Shown here: positions 36,207-45,018 of the stretch, one piece after another
Numbering within the stretch: the first letter of the stretch is position 1
Layout: each line of letters begins with the position of its first letter
NCBI RefSeq assembly: GCF_036241575.1
Contig: NZ_CP108455.1
Coordinates: 3,220,001-3,284,000, forward strand
Source of the DNA: Streptomyces sp. NBC_01267
GTDB taxonomy: Bacteria; Actinomycetota; Actinomycetes; Streptomycetales; Streptomycetaceae
Direction: 5' to 3'
DNA: 64,000 nt
The notes under the pieces: generated by a model
What the model saw: only the letters and a program-made list of their open reading frames with translations
Database searches by the model: none
What the model was told of the DNA's origin: nothing
Translations under genes and position numbers: made by a program

Positions 36207-37091
36207 TCAAAACTCCTTGAGTACTGTCTTGATCAGGCGCAGGGACTCCTGCGGTCCCGGAGCCAAGGCAGTCAGGTCCGCGAACACTTCGGCGTAGCGC
36301 TCGACGGTGGCGTCCCGTCGCGCGATCCACGCGTCCGCCAGGTTCTCCAGGTAGACGATGGGCTTGAGTACCGATCTGTCCGGAAATTGCAGGAGCACGA
36401 AGGGGCCGTTCATCCCGGAGTGCGCACCGTGCCCGAAGGGGACGACCTGCACCCGGACATGGGGCATGGACTCGGCCATGTCGACGATGTGCCGGAGCTG
36501 TTCACGCATGATGTCGGCGGAGCCCACTCTCCGGCGGATCACGGCCTCGTTGATGATGGCCGTGAACTTGAGCGGAGCCACCTCGCGGCGGAGTACCTCC
36601 TGCCGGGTCACCCGCACCGCGACGAGCCGGTCGACCTCGCCCGTGCCGAGACGCTCATGGGCCCGCTGGTGGATGACCCGTACGTACGACTCGGTCTGGA
36701 GCAGCCCCGGCACGAACTCGGACTCGTACGTCTGGAGCGTGGACGCGGTCGCCTCCAGCCCGAGGAACGCCTTGAATCCCGGGCTGATGACCGGCCGGTA
36801 CTCGGGCGACTGCCACCAGTCCTGGCGTGTCTTCGTGACCGCCGCGTACCCGATGAGCAAGGCGCGCTTCTCGGCGCTGGCTCCGTAGATCTCGCAGAGC
36901 GCCATCACGTCGGGCTTCTCGACCGACGCGTTCTCGCCGGTCTCCAGTCTCGTCAGTTTCGAGGGGCTCCACAGGAGCTGCTTCACGACCTGAGACGCCT
37001 TCATCCCGGCCGCGATGCGTAACTGGCGCAGTTCACTACCCAGTTGCAGGCGGCACAGAGCGGGCGTGGCCGACTCTATGTCCGTGATCAT
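36207..37091 (-). CDS. XRE-family regulator with DUF5753 domain (third pair), TTA codon
   Basis: The 294-residue protein has an XRE domain (LGSELRQLRIAAGMKASQVV, WSPSKLTRLETGE) and DUF5753 (SEFVPGLLQTESYVRVIHQR, HVRVQVVPFGHGAHSGMNG). Codon 24 is TTA (plus-strand 37020-37022), so translation should depend on the bldA leucyl-tRNA and be confined to late growth. ATG follows GGGAGG. The DUF397 partner follows directly. Confidence 0.9.
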   Translation of the reverse strand: MITDIESATPALCRLQLGSELRQLRIAAGMKASQVVKQLLWSPSKLTRLETGENASVEKPDVMALCEIYGASAEKRALLIGYAAVTKTRQDWWQSPEYRPVISPGFKAFLGLEATASTLQTYESEFVPGLLQTESYVRVIHQRAHERLGTGEVDRLVAVRVTRQEVLRREVAPLKFTAIINEAVIRRRVGSADIMREQLRHIVDMAESMPHVRVQVVPFGHGAHSGMNGPFVLLQFPDRSVLKPIVYLENLADAWIARRDATVERYAEVFADLTALAPGPQESLRLIKTVLKEF

Positions 37092-37386
37092 CTGCTACCT
37101 CCCTGTAGGCATCGCCCAGTGCGGCGAAAGACGTCACACGCGGGCGAAAAACGTTCTGCGTCCCAGCAGAAGGCTGCACGTTCCCCCACGAACTGGGCGC
37201 ATGCCAATGGAACTTGCCGTCGAAAGTTGAGATCAGAATTCTGCTGATGGCATTCAAGATTAGCGGTTCTGCTGCCACGCTGGAGTCAGTCGATCACGTA
37301 CCGCATCGATCGGTGCGCGGAACGAGCAGATCGACGCCTCGCACCCCACCCGCTCCCCACCGGGGGAGCAGAACGAGGAACGCGCG

Positions 37387-37797
37387 ATGACCACCGCGAC
37401 GAACAAGGACCACCGCTCCGAGCAGGCCGACTCCGCCGACGGCCACCCCTGTCCCCGCCCCGGTCCCCACCCCGGTGCCGTCGACATCGCGGAGATCAGC
37501 GCCGCCATCGCGGACGCCCTGTCCATCCGGCTGTCCCCGCCCGACCGGCAGGCCGTTCACGCCACGACGCTGCGCCTGAGACGCGCGCTCCACCTCTTCA
37601 TGAGCGAAGACCTGGGCTACGAGACCGACCCGGCCGCCCTGGAGATGTACCGCGCGGGCCGGCGCCTGCTGGACCTGACCGGCCGGTCGGCGGACGGCAC
37701 GCCGTACTCCGCGCTGTACTCCGCCCTGTACGAGATGAGCGAACTCGCCCGCCTCGCGAAGCGATTCATCCGTCTCTACCGAGAACGTCATCCGTAG
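37387..37797 (+). CDS. Conserved helical protein next to an XRE/DUF397 pair, unknown function
   Basis: The 136-residue protein has a disordered His/Pro-rich start, then amphipathic helices (DRQAVHATTLRLRRALHLFM, YSALYEMSELARLAKRFIRL). It resembles Streptomyces hypotheticals that sit beside XRE/DUF397 genes. GAGGAACG precedes the ATG. It lies in a likely two-gene operon with 37808, divergent from the regulator. Confidence 0.65.
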   Translation: MTTATNKDHRSEQADSADGHPCPRPGPHPGAVDIAEISAAIADALSIRLSPPDRQAVHATTLRLRRALHLFMSEDLGYETDPAALEMYRAGRRLLDLTGRSADGTPYSALYSALYEMSELARLAKRFIRLYRERHP

Positions 37798-37807
37798 GAG
37801 GCCGACG

Positions 37808-38008
37808 ATGACCGACCAGCCGGACCTGCCGCAACCCCTGCCGGTACGAAGCCCGGGGGCCGCACTGGACCGCATGCGCAAACGCGGACTCCGCATCCCG
37901 GCCCGCGGCGACCGCCGCCCCCGGCCCGAGCCCCCTGCGGTGCTCGCCGCGGCGCGGTCCTCCGAGGCGCGGTCCTACGGGGGAGCCGTCGGGGAGGAGA
38001 ACGCCTGA
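37808..38008 (+). CDS. Small basic protein, unknown function
   Basis: The 66-residue protein is rich in Arg, Pro and Ala (LDRMRKRGLRIPARGDRR) with no recognised domain. A strong ribosome site (TAGGAGG) eight bases ahead and the 10-base gap after 37797 support a real, co-translated gene. Confidence 0.55.
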   Translation: MTDQPDLPQPLPVRSPGAALDRMRKRGLRIPARGDRRPRPEPPAVLAAARSSEARSYGGAVGEENA

Positions 38009-38303
38009 GGGGGGAACGCCTGGGGGGGGAACGCCCAAGGGGGCAACGCGGCAGACCAGTCAGCAGGCCATGTCGGACACCGGTATCTCGATGGATAGCC
38101 CGACCGGCCCGGCCGTCTCACCGCCGCGCGGAAGCAGGCGGGCCTTCGGGAACGACGGATGGCACGGACCGGAAGCCCGTGCCATCCTGTGCCGTGCCGT
38201 CCCGGCCCGTGCCGTGCCGTGCCGTCCCGGCCCGTGCCGTCCCTTCGGTGCGGGAGACCCGTCCGCCCTGGTGAACTCCGGAAGTCAGCGCACCGGAAAG
38301 GTC
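38009..38303. repeat. Repeat-rich gap between convergent genes
   Basis: Tandem GGGGGGAACGCC-type units lie at 38010-38050, and a GTGCCGTGCCGTCCCGGCCC block is repeated between about 38180 and 38243. No gene was found. Transcription of both flanking genes should end here, but no single strong hairpin stands out. Confidence 0.5.
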
Positions 38304-39776
38304 CTATCCCGGCCAGACGATCGACTGCGTCTCGCTGTACGCGTGCAGCGCGTACGAGCCCACGTCCCGGCCCACCCCGCTCTGCTTGAACCCGCCGAAC
38401 GGCGCCTCCATGTTGCGGCCGATGGTGTTCACGCCCACCCCGCCCGCCCGCAGCTGCCGCGCCACCCGGAACGCCTTCGCCACGTCGCCCGACCAGACGT
38501 AGTCGAGCAGGCCGTACTCGCTGTCGTTGGCCAGGGCGATGCCCTCCTCCTCGTCGTCGAAGGGGACGACCACGACGACCGGGCCGAAGATCTCCTCGCG
38601 TACCACCCGCATGTCGTTCGTGCAGTCGGCGAGCAGCGTGGGCGTGACGTAGAAGCCCTTGTCGAAGGCGGGGCGTTCGCCGCCCGCGACGACGGTCGCG
38701 CCTTCCTTGCGGCCGAGTTCGACGTACGACTCGATGCGGTCGCGGTGCGCCGCCGAGATGACCGGGCCGACGACCGTGCCCCGTACCGTCGGGTCGCCGA
38801 CCTTCAAGTAGCCCATGTACGCGGCCAGTTGGGTGACCAGCTGGTCGTAGATGCCGCGCTGGGCCAGGACGCGGGTGGGGGCCGTGCAGATCTGGCCGCT
38901 GTAGAAGGCGAACGTCGTGCCGATCCCGGCGACCGCCGAGTCGAGGTCCGCGTCGTCGAAGACCACGGCCGCGCCCTTGCCGCCGAGCTCCATCAGCTGC
39001 CGTTTCATGCCCCGGCCGCAGACCTCCGCGATGCTCCGGCCGACGCCGGTGGAGCCGGTGAAGCTGACCATGTCGACGTCCGGGGAGTCGACGGCCGCCT
39101 CGCCCACCTCCGTACGGGTCCCGCTGACCACGTTCACCACCCCGCGCGGCACACCGGCCTCGGCCAGCGCCTCCGCCATGCGGTAGACGGAGAGCGGGTC
39201 CTGCGGGGCGGGTTTCACGACCACCGTGTTGCCCATGGCGAGCGCGGGTGCGATCTTGCCCGCCGGGTTGGCCCAGGGGTTGTTGTACGAGGTGATGCAG
39301 GTGACGACCCCGACCGGCTGGCGCACGGCGAGCGCGCCGAAGACGCCTGCCTTGCCCATCGGCCCGGCTTCGTTGATCTGCGGGGGCAGCCCGGTCTCGA
39401 CCGGTTCCAGGGCGCCCTTCGCGTACCGCCGGAAGCGGGACACGCCCACCCCGACCTGCATCCCGCGCGCGGTGCCGGTGGTGGCGCCGCTCTCCGCCTG
39501 GGCGAGTTCCGCGTACGGCAGGAACTCCCGCTGCATGATGCCGGCGGCCCGGTCGAGGATCGCCGCCCGCTCCTCCGGCTTCGTACGCGACCAGCCGGCG
39601 AAGGCCGCTCGGGCGGCTGCCGCCGCCGCGTACACCTGCTCGCGGCTGGCCTCCGGCGCCGGGCCCACGCTCTCCTCGGTCGCCGGGTTGATCACGTCGT
39701 AGTGGCCGCGGTCGGGTGCGACCCACTCGCCGTCGATGAACAGACCTTGTTCCGCACTCACTTGTTCCGCACTCAC
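38304..39776 (-). CDS. Aldehyde dehydrogenase
   Basis: The 490-residue NAD(P)-dependent ALDH has the cofactor motif FTGSTGVG, the general base Glu263 in ELGGKG and the nucleophile Cys297 in FYSGQICT. It probably oxidises an aldehyde to an acid in a catabolic route. GTG 39776 overlaps the stop codon of the upstream amidohydrolase. A 15-bp tandem duplication gives a second, equal start 15 bases later (VSAEQ twice), so the true start is ambiguous. Confidence 0.92.
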   Translation of the reverse strand: MSAEQVSAEQGLFIDGEWVAPDRGHYDVINPATEESVGPAPEASREQVYAAAAAARAAFAGWSRTKPEERAAILDRAAGIMQREFLPYAELAQAESGATTGTARGMQVGVGVSRFRRYAKGALEPVETGLPPQINEAGPMGKAGVFGALAVRQPVGVVTCITSYNNPWANPAGKIAPALAMGNTVVVKPAPQDPLSVYRMAEALAEAGVPRGVVNVVSGTRTEVGEAAVDSPDVDMVSFTGSTGVGRSIAEVCGRGMKRQLMELGGKGAAVVFDDADLDSAVAGIGTTFAFYSGQICTAPTRVLAQRGIYDQLVTQLAAYMGYLKVGDPTVRGTVVGPVISAAHRDRIESYVELGRKEGATVVAGGERPAFDKGFYVTPTLLADCTNDMRVVREEIFGPVVVVVPFDDEEEGIALANDSEYGLLDYVWSGDVAKAFRVARQLRAGGVGVNTIGRNMEAPFGGFKQSGVGRDVGSYALHAYSETQSIVWPG

Positions 39777-39790
39777 TTGGTGGCCACCGT
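39761..39790 (-). repeat. 15-bp tandem duplication over the ALDH start codon
   Basis: The coding-strand unit GTGAGTGCGGAACAA occurs twice in a row, the first GTGA overlapping the amidohydrolase TGA stop. Both GTG codons are in the same frame. Confidence 0.7.
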
Positions 39791-41512
39791 CCTGGTGTCG
39801 CGGCCGGAGCGGAGCACCGTGCCCGGTACCGCGCCGGTGATCTCGTCGTCCCTGATGGTCTCGACCCCGTTGACCCGTACCGACACGATGCCGATGGCCC
39901 GCGAGTCGAGGCGGGGGCTGTCGCCGGGCAGGTCGTGCACGAGCGTCGCGGGCCCCGCCGCTATCCGTTCCGGGTCGAAGAGCACCAGGTCCGCGTGGAA
40001 GCCCTCCTCGATCCGGCCCCGCTCACGCAGCCCGAACAGCTGCGCCGGGTCGTCCGTCAGCATCTTCACCGCCGCTTCGAGGCCGACGAGCTTCCGGCCG
40101 CGCAGGCAGTCCCCGAGGAAACGGGTGGTGTACGGGGCGCCGCACATCCGGTCCAGGTGCGCGCCCGCGTCCGAACCGCCGAGCATGACGTCCTCGTGTT
40201 CCCAGGTCCGCTGCCGCAGCGCCCAGGAGTCCGGGTCGTTGTCGGTGGGCATCGGCCAGAGGACCGTGCGCAGCTGGTCGTTGGCGCAGATCTCGACGAG
40301 GCAGTGGAACGGCTCCTGGCCGCGCTCGGCGGCGATGTCGTTCACCACCCGGCCGCTGAGTCCTTCGTTGGCGTCGGAGTAGGTGTCGCCGATGACGTAC
40401 CGCCCGAAGTTGGCGAGCCGCCGGAAGACCCCGGCCTCCTTGCTGTCCGCGCGGCGCAGCATCTCCGCCCGTACGTCGGGGTCGCGCAGCTTCGCGATCC
40501 GCTCGGGCACCGGCAGCGACAGGATGTCGCCCCAGCCGGGGATCAGGTTCAGCGCGCAGAAGGTGCCCAGCGACATGTTCATCGGGGTGAGGATCGGCAT
40601 GGTCAGCGCGACGATCCGGCCGCCCGCGGCGCGCGCCCGTTCGCTGGCGCCGAGCTGGCGCGGTACGCGGTCGGGTTCGGCGGCGTCGATCGTCAGCACG
40701 TTCCAGTTGAGCGGCCGGCCCGCGGCTGCGCTCATCTCCACGAAGAGATCGATCTCCGCGTCGCTGAACTGGTCGAGGCACCCGGAGACGATCGCCTCGA
40801 TCTGGGTGCCCTCGTGCTCCCCGACCGCCTTCGACAGGGCGAGCAGTTCGGCGGGCCCGGCGTGCCGGGAGGCGACGGGCTTGCCGTCACCGTCGGAGTG
40901 GGTGGAGGACTGCGTGGTGGAGAACCCCCAGGCGCCCGCGTCCATCGCCTCGTGGAAGATCCGCAGCATCTCGGCCAGTTGCTCCCCGGTGGGCTGCCCG
41001 CCGATCGCGTCGGGGCCCATGACGTGCCTGCGCAGGGCGCAGTGTCCCACCATGAAACCGGCGTTGACCGCGGTACGGCCGTCCAGGGCGTCCAGGTACT
41101 CGGCGAACGTCGACCAGTTCCAGGGCGCGCCCTCTTCCAGCGCGACCAGCGACATGCCCTCGACCTTGGACATCATGCGGCGCGTGTAGTCGGCGTCGTC
41201 GGGCCGGTCCGGGTTGAGCGGGGCGAGGGTGAAGCCGCAGTTGCCGCCGGCGACGGTGGTCACGCCGTGGTTCATGGACGGGGTGGCGTACGGGTCCCAG
41301 AACAGCTGGGCGTCGTAGTGCGTGTGCGGGTCGACGAAACCCGGGGCGAGGACGAGGCCGGTGGCGTCCTCGGTGGTGGTGGCGGGCTCGGGGACGGTGC
41401 CGGGTTCGGCGATGACGGCGATACGGCCGTCCCGGATGCCGAGGTCGGCGACGTACGAGGGGGCGCCGGTGCCGTCCACGACGGTTGCGTTGCGGATGAG
41501 GTGGTCGAGCAT
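39773..41512 (-). CDS. D-aminoacylase-like amidohydrolase
   Basis: The 579-residue metal-dependent hydrolase has the HxH motif APGFVDPHTHYD (His63, His65), GGNCGFTLAP, MVGHCALRRHVMG and late GGSDAGAHLDRM (Asp ligand). The closest known class is N-acyl-D-amino-acid deacylase, although many members act on other amides. The 4-base overlap with the aldehyde dehydrogenase indicates an operon. Upstream, the 388-base gap lacks the 17-bp palindrome. Confidence 0.88.
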   Translation of the reverse strand: MLDHLIRNATVVDGTGAPSYVADLGIRDGRIAVIAEPGTVPEPATTTEDATGLVLAPGFVDPHTHYDAQLFWDPYATPSMNHGVTTVAGGNCGFTLAPLNPDRPDDADYTRRMMSKVEGMSLVALEEGAPWNWSTFAEYLDALDGRTAVNAGFMVGHCALRRHVMGPDAIGGQPTGEQLAEMLRIFHEAMDAGAWGFSTTQSSTHSDGDGKPVASRHAGPAELLALSKAVGEHEGTQIEAIVSGCLDQFSDAEIDLFVEMSAAAGRPLNWNVLTIDAAEPDRVPRQLGASERARAAGGRIVALTMPILTPMNMSLGTFCALNLIPGWGDILSLPVPERIAKLRDPDVRAEMLRRADSKEAGVFRRLANFGRYVIGDTYSDANEGLSGRVVNDIAAERGQEPFHCLVEICANDQLRTVLWPMPTDNDPDSWALRQRTWEHEDVMLGGSDAGAHLDRMCGAPYTTRFLGDCLRGRKLVGLEAAVKMLTDDPAQLFGLRERGRIEEGFHADLVLFDPERIAAGPATLVHDLPGDSPRLDSRAIGIVSVRVNGVETIRDDEITGAVPGTVLRSGRDTRTVATK

Positions 41513-41900
41513 GGGGGTGGGTCCCTTCTGTACGGGTGGGGTGGGCGGGGCGGGGTGCGACCTGGGGTGGCGGTCGGGCCCCTTGTCCTCAGGCGCCGGA
41601 CGGGCTGGATGTGGCCTGGCGCGTCCGGCGGGTGGTTTTCGTCCTCAAGCGCCGGACGGGCTGGGAGTGGGCCCGACGTGCGCCGGCCTCTGGCAGTAAC
41701 TTCCGGCGGGCGACGGAGCATGCGCAACCACATCGAGCCCGGCCGGCGATTGGGGCCACACCCCGGCCGGGCAGGCCAGGCCCCCGTCACCGCACATGGC
41801 TCCGGCCGGGCCGTACGGGCAGGCCGCGCACCCCGTACGCCCCGGCCGGAACCGGACAGCACCCCTCCGGGATGAGGTCGCCGTCCGACATGGGACCCGC
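41513..41900. other. Gap with two extragenic repeat units, no gene
   Basis: Two near copies of a short element (CAGGCGCCGGACGGGCTGGA at 41590 and CAAGCGCCGGACGGGCTGGG at 41646) match a dispersed Streptomyces extragenic sequence I recall. Smaller inverted CCGGCCGGG repeats follow. The left part should carry the promoter of the amidohydrolase/ALDH operon. Confidence 0.5.
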
Positions 41901-43028
41901 TCAGGCCCCCGCCGCCTGGCGGAAGCGGGTCGTCCGGTGCACCGGATCCGTGTCGATCTGCGGGATCACGTGCTCACCGATCAGCTTGATCGAGTTGAGC
42001 GTGTCCTCGGGCGAGATGCCGATCGGCAGCCCGAACGACAGCTGGTCCGCCCCCGCCTGCTCCCACCGCTTGCACTGCTGGAGCACCTCGCCGGGATCGC
42101 CGCAGATCATCAGCTCCTCGGCGATCAGCAGCTCGATGATCTCCGCGCTGTACTCCGGCAGGAGTTCCGGCCACTCCGGAATGCCCTCCGGCCTCGGGAA
42201 GGTGTCGTGGTAGCGGAACAGCAGCGACTGCAGGTAGTTCAGCCCGCCGTTGACGGCGATCTCCACCGCCTTGTCGTGCGTCTCGGCGCAGATCGCGGTC
42301 GAGGTCACCATGACGTTGTCGTTGACGAAGTCGCCGACCGCCTTGGCCTCCTTCACCGCGTTCTTGTAGGACTCGACGACCCACTCCATGTCCGAGACCT
42401 TCTGGACGCTGAACCCCAGTACGCCGAGGCCCTTCCGGCCCGCCATGGCGTACGAGGCGGGCGACCCGGCGGCGTACCACATGGCCGGGTGCGACTTCCC
42501 GTACGGCTTGGGCAGGACCTTGCGCGGCGGCAGGGACCAGTGCTTGCCCTGGAAGCCGGTGTACTCGTCCTGGAGCCACATCTTGGGGAACTCGGCGATC
42601 GTCTCTTCCCAGATCTCCTTGGTGTGGTTCATGTCGGTGATACCCGGCATGAACCCCAGGATCTCGTGGCTCCCGGCGCCGCGCCCCGAGCCGAACTCGA
42701 AGCGGCCCCGCGACAGGTGGTCCATCATGGCCACCTTCTCGGCGACCTTGACGGGGTGGTTGACGGGTGCCAGCGGATTGAAGATGCCCGATCCGAGGTG
42801 GATGCGGTCCGTGGCGTGTGCGAGGTACCCGAGGTACACGTCACTGGCGGAGATGTGCGAGTACTCCTCCAGGAAGTGGTGCTCGGAGACCCAGGCGTAC
42901 TTGAAGTTGGACTTGTCCGCCTGGATGACGTACTCGGTCTCCTCGATGAGCGCCTTGTGCTCGGCCTCGGGATCGGCCTGGGCGCGCTTCTTCGGTACGT
43001 ATCCCTGTACAAAGAGCCCGAATTCCAA
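41901..43028 (-). CDS. LLM-class flavin/F420 oxidoreductase (long form)
   Basis: The 375-residue TIM-barrel protein has EFGLFVQGYVP, WVSEHHFLEEYSHISASDVY, LGSGIFNPLAPVNHPVKVAE, MMDHLSRGRFEFGSGRGAGS and a final helix. It is of the alkanal or sulfonate monooxygenase-like size class, so either FMN or F420 could be used. The start is an unusual TTG (43028). The 17-bp palindrome lies 65 bases upstream. Confidence 0.87.
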   Translation of the reverse strand: MEFGLFVQGYVPKKRAQADPEAEHKALIEETEYVIQADKSNFKYAWVSEHHFLEEYSHISASDVYLGYLAHATDRIHLGSGIFNPLAPVNHPVKVAEKVAMMDHLSRGRFEFGSGRGAGSHEILGFMPGITDMNHTKEIWEETIAEFPKMWLQDEYTGFQGKHWSLPPRKVLPKPYGKSHPAMWYAAGSPASYAMAGRKGLGVLGFSVQKVSDMEWVVESYKNAVKEAKAVGDFVNDNVMVTSTAICAETHDKAVEIAVNGGLNYLQSLLFRYHDTFPRPEGIPEWPELLPEYSAEIIELLIAEELMICGDPGEVLQQCKRWEQAGADQLSFGLPIGISPEDTLNSIKLIGEHVIPQIDTDPVHRTTRFRQAAGA

Positions 43029-43093
43029 AGGGGTTCACCGTCCCTAGGTCTCTGTCCCACTGTTCTGGGACTCGTCCGGCGCATCCAGCTTGA

Positions 43094-43110
43094 TCTGACA
43101 CACCGTCAGT
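43094..43110. promoter_or_regulatory. Regulon operator, site 2
   Basis: TCTGACACACCGTCAGT keeps CTGAC and GTCAG in the same spacing as the other sites. It lies upstream of the LLM gene starting at 43028. A different, shorter palindrome CTGACGGTCAG occurs at 43157. Confidence 0.6.
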
Positions 43111-43179
43111 TTGCGATGGAGTCGACTGTGGCACCGTGCGCATGGGCCGTCAATAGCTGACGGTCAGTCAGAAAGTGAG

Positions 43180-43962
43180 TCAGAAGATGCTCACGCCGGC
43201 CAGCCAGCCGCCGTCGATGACGAACGGCTGCCCGGTGATGTACGAGGAGTCCTCGCCGGACAGGAAGAGCGCCAGCTTGGCGACCTCGTCCGGCTTGCCC
43301 ACCCGCCCAAGCGGCACCAGCTTCTTGTACAGCTCGTCGAGGGCCGCCGAGGACTCGGCGGGGTCCGCGGTGGGGTCGAGCTGCGCCGGGTTGCTCATGG
43401 GGGTGTCGATGGCCCCCGGGCACATCGCGTTGACCCGGATCCCCTTCGCGGCCAGTTCCATCGCCGCCACCCGGGTCAGCCCGACGATGGCGGCCTTGGT
43501 CGCGGCGTACGAACCCACGAAGGCCATGCCGGTCAGCGCCGTGTACGAGGCGGTGTTGACGATGGTCCCGCCGCCCGCCGCCTCGATCTCGGGGGCGATG
43601 GTGCGTATCCCGAGGAACGCGCCGACCTGGTTGACCTGCACCACCTGCTGGAACTCGTCCAGCGGCGTCGACACCAGCTCGTTGAAGCGCAGGATGCCCG
43701 CGTTGTTGACCAGCCCGTCGACCTTGCCGAAGGCCGCCTTGCCCGCTGCGGCGGCGGCCGTCCAGTCCGCCTCCTGCGTCACGTCGAGGTGGACGTAGAC
43801 GGCGGCCTCCCCCAACTCCTTGGCCAGCGCCGATCCCTGCTCGTCCAGTACGTCGCCGAGGAGGACCTTCGCCCCCTCGGCGACGAACAGCCGTGCCTCC
43901 TGCTCGCCCTGCCCGCGCGCCGCGCCGGTGATGACGACGACCCGCCCGTCGAGCTTGCCCAT
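43180..43962 (-). CDS. SDR, 3-alpha/20-beta-hydroxysteroid dehydrogenase-like
   Basis: The 260-residue SDR has TGAARGQG (12-19), NNAG (86-89) and catalytic Ser139, Tyr152 and Lys156 (YAATK). Its sequence style matches the actinobacterial family named after 20-beta-hydroxysteroid dehydrogenase, although substrates vary widely. ATG follows GGGAGAGC. It lies 29 bases after the LLM gene (43992-44939) and is probably in the same operon. Confidence 0.9.
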   Translation of the reverse strand: MGKLDGRVVVITGAARGQGEQEARLFVAEGAKVLLGDVLDEQGSALAKELGEAAVYVHLDVTQEADWTAAAAAGKAAFGKVDGLVNNAGILRFNELVSTPLDEFQQVVQVNQVGAFLGIRTIAPEIEAAGGGTIVNTASYTALTGMAFVGSYAATKAAIVGLTRVAAMELAAKGIRVNAMCPGAIDTPMSNPAQLDPTADPAESSAALDELYKKLVPLGRVGKPDEVAKLALFLSGEDSSYITGQPFVIDGGWLAGVSIF

Positions 43963-43991
43963 ACCGCTCTCCCTGCCTGGACCTGCCGGTC

Positions 43992-44939
43992 CTACTCGTT
44001 GAGGTGCGGAGCCACGTCGGCGGCGAACGCCGCCATCTGATCGGTCAGTTCGGTGCGGCTCCGGCTGCGGAACCGCACCTGGATCTGGTCGACGCCCATC
44101 GCCGCGTACGCGCGCAGCGACTCGGCGAGGGCGTCGGCCTTGCCGGTGAGCGTCCGGCGGCCGGTCGGCCAGCCGGGCTCCCCCACGTACAGCGGCTCGG
44201 TGATGGCCCCGATCTCGATCGGTCCGCTCACCCCGGCCGCCTCCCGGAGCGCCTTCACCCGGGCGATCTGTTCGGGCAGCCTGCTGCGCGGATCGCCCTG
44301 CGGCAGCCAGCCGTCGCCGCGTTCGGCCGCCCTGCGCACCGCGGCGGGCGAGGACCCGCCGACCCAGAGCGGCACCTGCCGCTGGGCGGGCCTGGGCATT
44401 TGCCCGAGCCCTTCGAAGTCGTACCGCTCCCCGTGGTGTTCGGGGTACTCCTCGGGGCCGAGCGCCGCCCGCAGCGCGTCGATGGTCTCGTTGAGCACCG
44501 CCCCGCGCCCGGGGAAGTCGGCGCCGACGGCGTCGAACTCCTCGGGCACGTGCCCGGCCCCCACCCCGAGGATCAGCCGGCCCCCGCTGAGGTGGTCGAG
44601 GGTCGCGTACTGCTTGGCGGACAGCAGCGGGTGCCGTAGCCCGGCCACGGCGACATGGCTCATCAGCCGGACCCGCTCGGTGACCCCGGCCAGGAAGCCG
44701 AGGGTGGCGACCGGGTCGTACCAGACGGTGCCCATCGCGTCCGCGAGCCGCCGCGGGATGGCGACGTGGTCGCAGGACGCGATGTACGCGAATCCGCTGC
44801 GGTCGGCGGTCCTGGCGATCTCGACGAGGTCACCGGGGGTGGCCGCCGCCTCCCAGTCCTCCGCGTAGATGCTGCTCTGCGACTGCACGGGCAACTGCAT
44901 CCCGTACACCAGCCGCCCTTCGGGAAAGACCCGTGTCAT
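43992..44939 (-). CDS. LLM-class F420-dependent oxidoreductase
   Basis: The 315-residue protein has LPVQSQSSIYAEDWE, IASCDHVAIP, SHVAVAGLRHPLLSAKQYAT, LDHLSGGRLILGVGAGHVPE and VDQIQVRFRSRS. This is the F420-dependent LLM type. ATG 44939 follows GAGAGGGC. It is flanked by the amidohydrolase upstream and SDR downstream on the same strand, which suggests a 3-gene operon controlled from the palindrome at 46260. Confidence 0.87.
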   Translation of the reverse strand: MTRVFPEGRLVYGMQLPVQSQSSIYAEDWEAAATPGDLVEIARTADRSGFAYIASCDHVAIPRRLADAMGTVWYDPVATLGFLAGVTERVRLMSHVAVAGLRHPLLSAKQYATLDHLSGGRLILGVGAGHVPEEFDAVGADFPGRGAVLNETIDALRAALGPEEYPEHHGERYDFEGLGQMPRPAQRQVPLWVGGSSPAAVRRAAERGDGWLPQGDPRSRLPEQIARVKALREAAGVSGPIEIGAITEPLYVGEPGWPTGRRTLTGKADALAESLRAYAAMGVDQIQVRFRSRSRTELTDQMAAFAADVAPHLNE

Positions 44940-45018
44940 GGGAGCCCTCTCAGTAAGCGACCGGTGCTCGGCGACCGGTCGGTGCGACGCGGACACGGCG
45001 GGACACTGCGGACACGTC

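Noticed and set aside
43157..43167. CTGACGGTCAG palindrome as another regulon operator
   Set aside because: Arms match but the spacing is four bases shorter than in the six accepted sites, so one dimer could not bind both in the same way.
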